From NCBI RefSeq assembly GCF_003384935.1, contig NZ_QTTQ01000009.1, forward strand, positions 1,054,001 through 1,118,000: a stretch of 64,000 bases of DNA, read 5' to 3'. A program made the position numbers and the translations under genes. Shown in pieces: positions 62,105-64,000 of this stretch; position 1 is the stretch's first letter, and every line of letters starts with the position of its first letter. Below the pieces are notes generated by a model. The model saw only the letters and a program-made list of their open reading frames with translations, did not search any database and had not been told where the DNA came from. Source of the DNA: Lutibacter oceani (GTDB taxonomy: Bacteria > Bacteroidota > Bacteroidia > Flavobacteriales > Flavobacteriaceae).

Positions 62105-64000
62105 ATGAAGAAAATTTTTACAGTAATTATAGTACTTATTAGTACAGTTATTTTTAGTCAAACTAAAGGAACAATTTCAGGAATTGTTTTAGACAAAGAG
62201 GTTGATAATTCGCCATTGCCTTTTGCAAATGTTTTTATTAAAGGAACAACAATAGGAACAACAACAGAATTTGAAGGAACCTATACTTTTCAGGTTAGTC
62301 CTGGAACATACACAGTTGTATTCAGTTTTATTGGATATCAAACAATTGAAATTCCAAATGTAGTTGTTTATGAAGGTGAAACAACAAAATTAGATCAGAT
62401 ATTAAGCGCAAGCCAAGGGGTTTCTTTAAATGAAATTCAAATTACAGGTTCAACCAAAAAAGAATCTGAAAGTGCACTTTTAACTGAGCAAAAAAAGGCT
62501 ACTGTTATTAAAGAAAGTATTGGAGCAGAAAGACTGGCAAAAACAGGTGTTTCTAATGCGGCAGTTGCAACTTCTAAAATTTCAGGAGTAACAAAAAATG
62601 AAGGATCAGGTGATATTTATATTCGTGGTTTAGGAGATCGCTATTTAACTTCAACAATGAATGGTTTGCCAATTCCATCTGATGATGTTGAAAAGAAAAA
62701 CATAGATTTAAATTTATTCTCTACTGATATTATTCAAAATGTTGGAATAAGTAAAACGTACGCCACAGAAAGTTATGCAGATCAAGCTTCTGGAAATGTT
62801 GATATTACAACAAAAGAATATAGCGGCGGTAAATTTTCAGTTGATATTAGTGGTGGTACAAATACCAATGTAATTAAAGAAGGTGTTTTTGATAATTTTA
62901 AGGCTACACAAAATGTTAATGATGTTAGTTTTGGTATTTATACAAAACCATACGCCCTGGTGAATGCCATAACTTTACAAAGTTGGAATACTGAAACAAG
63001 AAGTACTCCTTTAGATTTTGGAATTTCATTTTCTGGTGGTAAAAAGTTTGAAATTTTTGGGAAAGATTTATCAATTTTTGCAACAGCTTCTCATGATAAT
63101 TCATTTAGTCATGAAAAAGGGATATTTAAAAAGTACAGGTCTAATGTATTAGATAATTCTTTTACGGATGCTGAAACTTATGGTTCTAATGTTAACACAA
63201 CAGGGCTATTTAATTTAGCATATAAATTAAATGGAAATCATAAAATAAGTTACAACAGTTTATTTGTAAATAAAACTATTGATTATTTATATGAACAAGG
63301 TAGAAATGGGGAAGGTTATGTTTTTGACCAAGATCCTTCTGAATATGGTGCTTTTGTAAGAGATCAAAACTTGAAGCAAACTCGTATGTTTGTGAATCAA
63401 GTTTTAGGTACTCATAATATAACTGAAAACAATAAACTAAATTGGGCTGTTGGTTACAATTATGTAATAGCAAAAGAACCTAACCGTATTAGAAATGAGG
63501 TTAATATACTAGATGAAAATACAGTTCAATTTGCTCATGTTGGAGATTTTCAACAAAGAAAATCAAGTCAAAAAATTAAAGATACGGAGCTAAATGGTTA
63601 TGTAAAAGATCAGCTTATTTTTAATGCGGATAATGACCATCCTATTAAATTAAATTTTGGAGCAAATTTTCGTCAAAAAGAAAGAAGTTTTAGTTCATTG
63701 TTTATTGGTGTAAGAGCAAAGGGATTTCAGGTAGCCTCAATTGATAATTTATCAGAAGCTTTTCAAAAAATGTATTTTGATAATGGTACGCTTATTTTAA
63801 GAGAAAGAACGCCAGATATTTATGAGGCTAATCTTGATGCATATGCGGGTTTTGCAAATGTGGATTTTGGATTTAAAAAATTTACAGGAAATATTGGAGT
63901 AAGATATGAAACGGATGAATTAGGAATAATTTGGGATGTCGGAAATTATGTTGGTAGAGTTGGAAGTTTATCAAACAATTATAACAATATTTTACCAAGC
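62105..64000 (+). CDS. TonB-dependent receptor (3' end outside window)
   Basis: The frame from ATG 62105 is open to the last base (632 codons). A signal peptide ending FSQ precedes a CarboxypepD_reg domain (about 23-110). A plug domain follows with TGVSNAAVATSKISGVTKNEGSGDIYIRG-type sequence and the plug motif DIYIRGLGDRYL. Beta-barrel strands follow with FASTASHDNSF-like and aromatic-rich segments. It imports large or chelated substrates across the outer membrane using TonB energy. No SusD partner is visible inside the window, so the substrate is unknown. Confidence 0.9.
   Translation, partial: MKKIFTVIIVLISTVIFSQTKGTISGIVLDKEVDNSPLPFANVFIKGTTIGTTTEFEGTYTFQVSPGTYTVVFSFIGYQTIEIPNVVVYEGETTKLDQILSASQGVSLNEIQITGSTKKESESALLTEQKKATVIKESIGAERLAKTGVSNAAVATSKISGVTKNEGSGDIYIRGLGDRYLTSTMNGLPIPSDDVEKKNIDLNLFSTDIIQNVGISKTYATESYADQASGNVDITTKEYSGGKFSVDISGGTNTNVIKEGVFDNFKATQNVNDVSFGIYTKPYALVNAITLQSWNTETRSTPLDFGISFSGGKKFEIFGKDLSIFATASHDNSFSHEKGIFKKYRSNVLDNSFTDAETYGSNVNTTGLFNLAYKLNGNHKISYNSLFVNKTIDYLYEQGRNGEGYVFDQDPSEYGAFVRDQNLKQTRMFVNQVLGTHNITENNKLNWAVGYNYVIAKEPNRIRNEVNILDENTVQFAHVGDFQQRKSSQKIKDTELNGYVKDQLIFNADNDHPIKLNFGANFRQKERSFSSLFIGVRAKGFQVASIDNLSEAFQKMYFDNGTLILRERTPDIYEANLDAYAGFANVDFGFKKFTGNIGVRYETDELGIIWDVGNYVGRVGSLSNNYNNILPS

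Noticed and set aside
1-64000. CRISPR array, riboswitch, prophage, insertion sequence or toxin-antitoxin pair
   Set aside because: I saw no regularly spaced repeats, no transposase, integrase or phage gene, and no typical two-gene small toxin/antitoxin pair.

Overview
The window looks like chromosome of a flavobacterium (Bacteroidota, family Flavobacteriaceae). The evidence is very low G+C, minimal Shine-Dalgarno signals, Bacteroidota-type promoters (TTG, about 17-20 bases, then TAnnTTTG), and lineage-typical genes: GldH, a SprE/PorW-like lipoprotein, a cargo protein with a type IX secretion (T9SS) sorting tail, DUF4837, DUF5687, DUF6168, a RicT/PSP1 protein and a split F1Fo ATP synthase operon. 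The genus cannot be fixed from sequence alone. No rRNA, CRISPR array, prophage, insertion sequence or plasmid gene was seen. There is one tRNA, tRNA-Cys(GCA).

Layout. 1-455 is the end of asd, facing thioredoxin across a bidirectional terminator. 999-12747 is a minus-strand block: pheS, a ferredoxin, ricT-like, gldH, a class A penicillin-binding protein, an acyl-CoA synthetase, exonuclease III, an OmpA-type lipoprotein, an MltD-type lytic transglycosylase and a DUF4837 lipoprotein. From ricT to the transglycosylase the genes overlap or lie 6-21 bases apart, so this is probably an envelope-centred operon. 13011-19033 holds an NADP-type glutamate dehydrogenase, a receiver/ATP-grasp fusion protein, and an NAD-type glutamate dehydrogenase. 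19103-23465 carries DNA polymerase IV, a TetR/metallo-beta-lactamase/small protein unit with two matching operator candidates, and a saccharopine dehydrogenase-like enzyme. 23466-29040 is the most accessory-looking stretch: a perfect 26-bp inverted repeat, a metalloprotease lipoprotein, a radical SAM protein, a YfcC transporter, a GreA-like protein, a DUF4143 ATPase and a REP-like intergenic element.

29045-41256 has prolyl oligopeptidase, glnS, a zinc-ribbon protein, folB, tRNA-Cys, a metallo-hydrolase followed by a subtilase, an M1 peptidase, YwbE, a PepSY protein, a LysE exporter and a flavin/[2Fe-2S] reductase. 41386-45944 holds an ABC exporter pair and the SprE/PorW-like lipoprotein. 45969-52110 runs bactofilin, atpZ, DUF6168, then atpBEFHAG; atpD and atpC are absent. 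52272-61454 has two lipoproteins, a short-chain dehydrogenase, an AlbA_2 protein, a 1410-residue T9SS cargo protein and dGTPase. 61600-64000 has a stand-alone carboxypeptidase-regulatory-like domain protein and the start of a TonB-dependent receptor that shares this domain.

Most of the window is housekeeping. The best candidate for poorly described biology is the 1009-residue protein between the two glutamate dehydrogenases. It joins two receiver-like domains to a PEP-synthase-type ATP-grasp domain but lacks the phosphohistidine and PEP-binding domains, so it is unlikely to be a PEP synthase. Next are the perfect hairpin at 23631-23688, the paired TetR operators, and two hairpins between genes of the atp operon. 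All functional statements rest on reading motifs; no database search was run.
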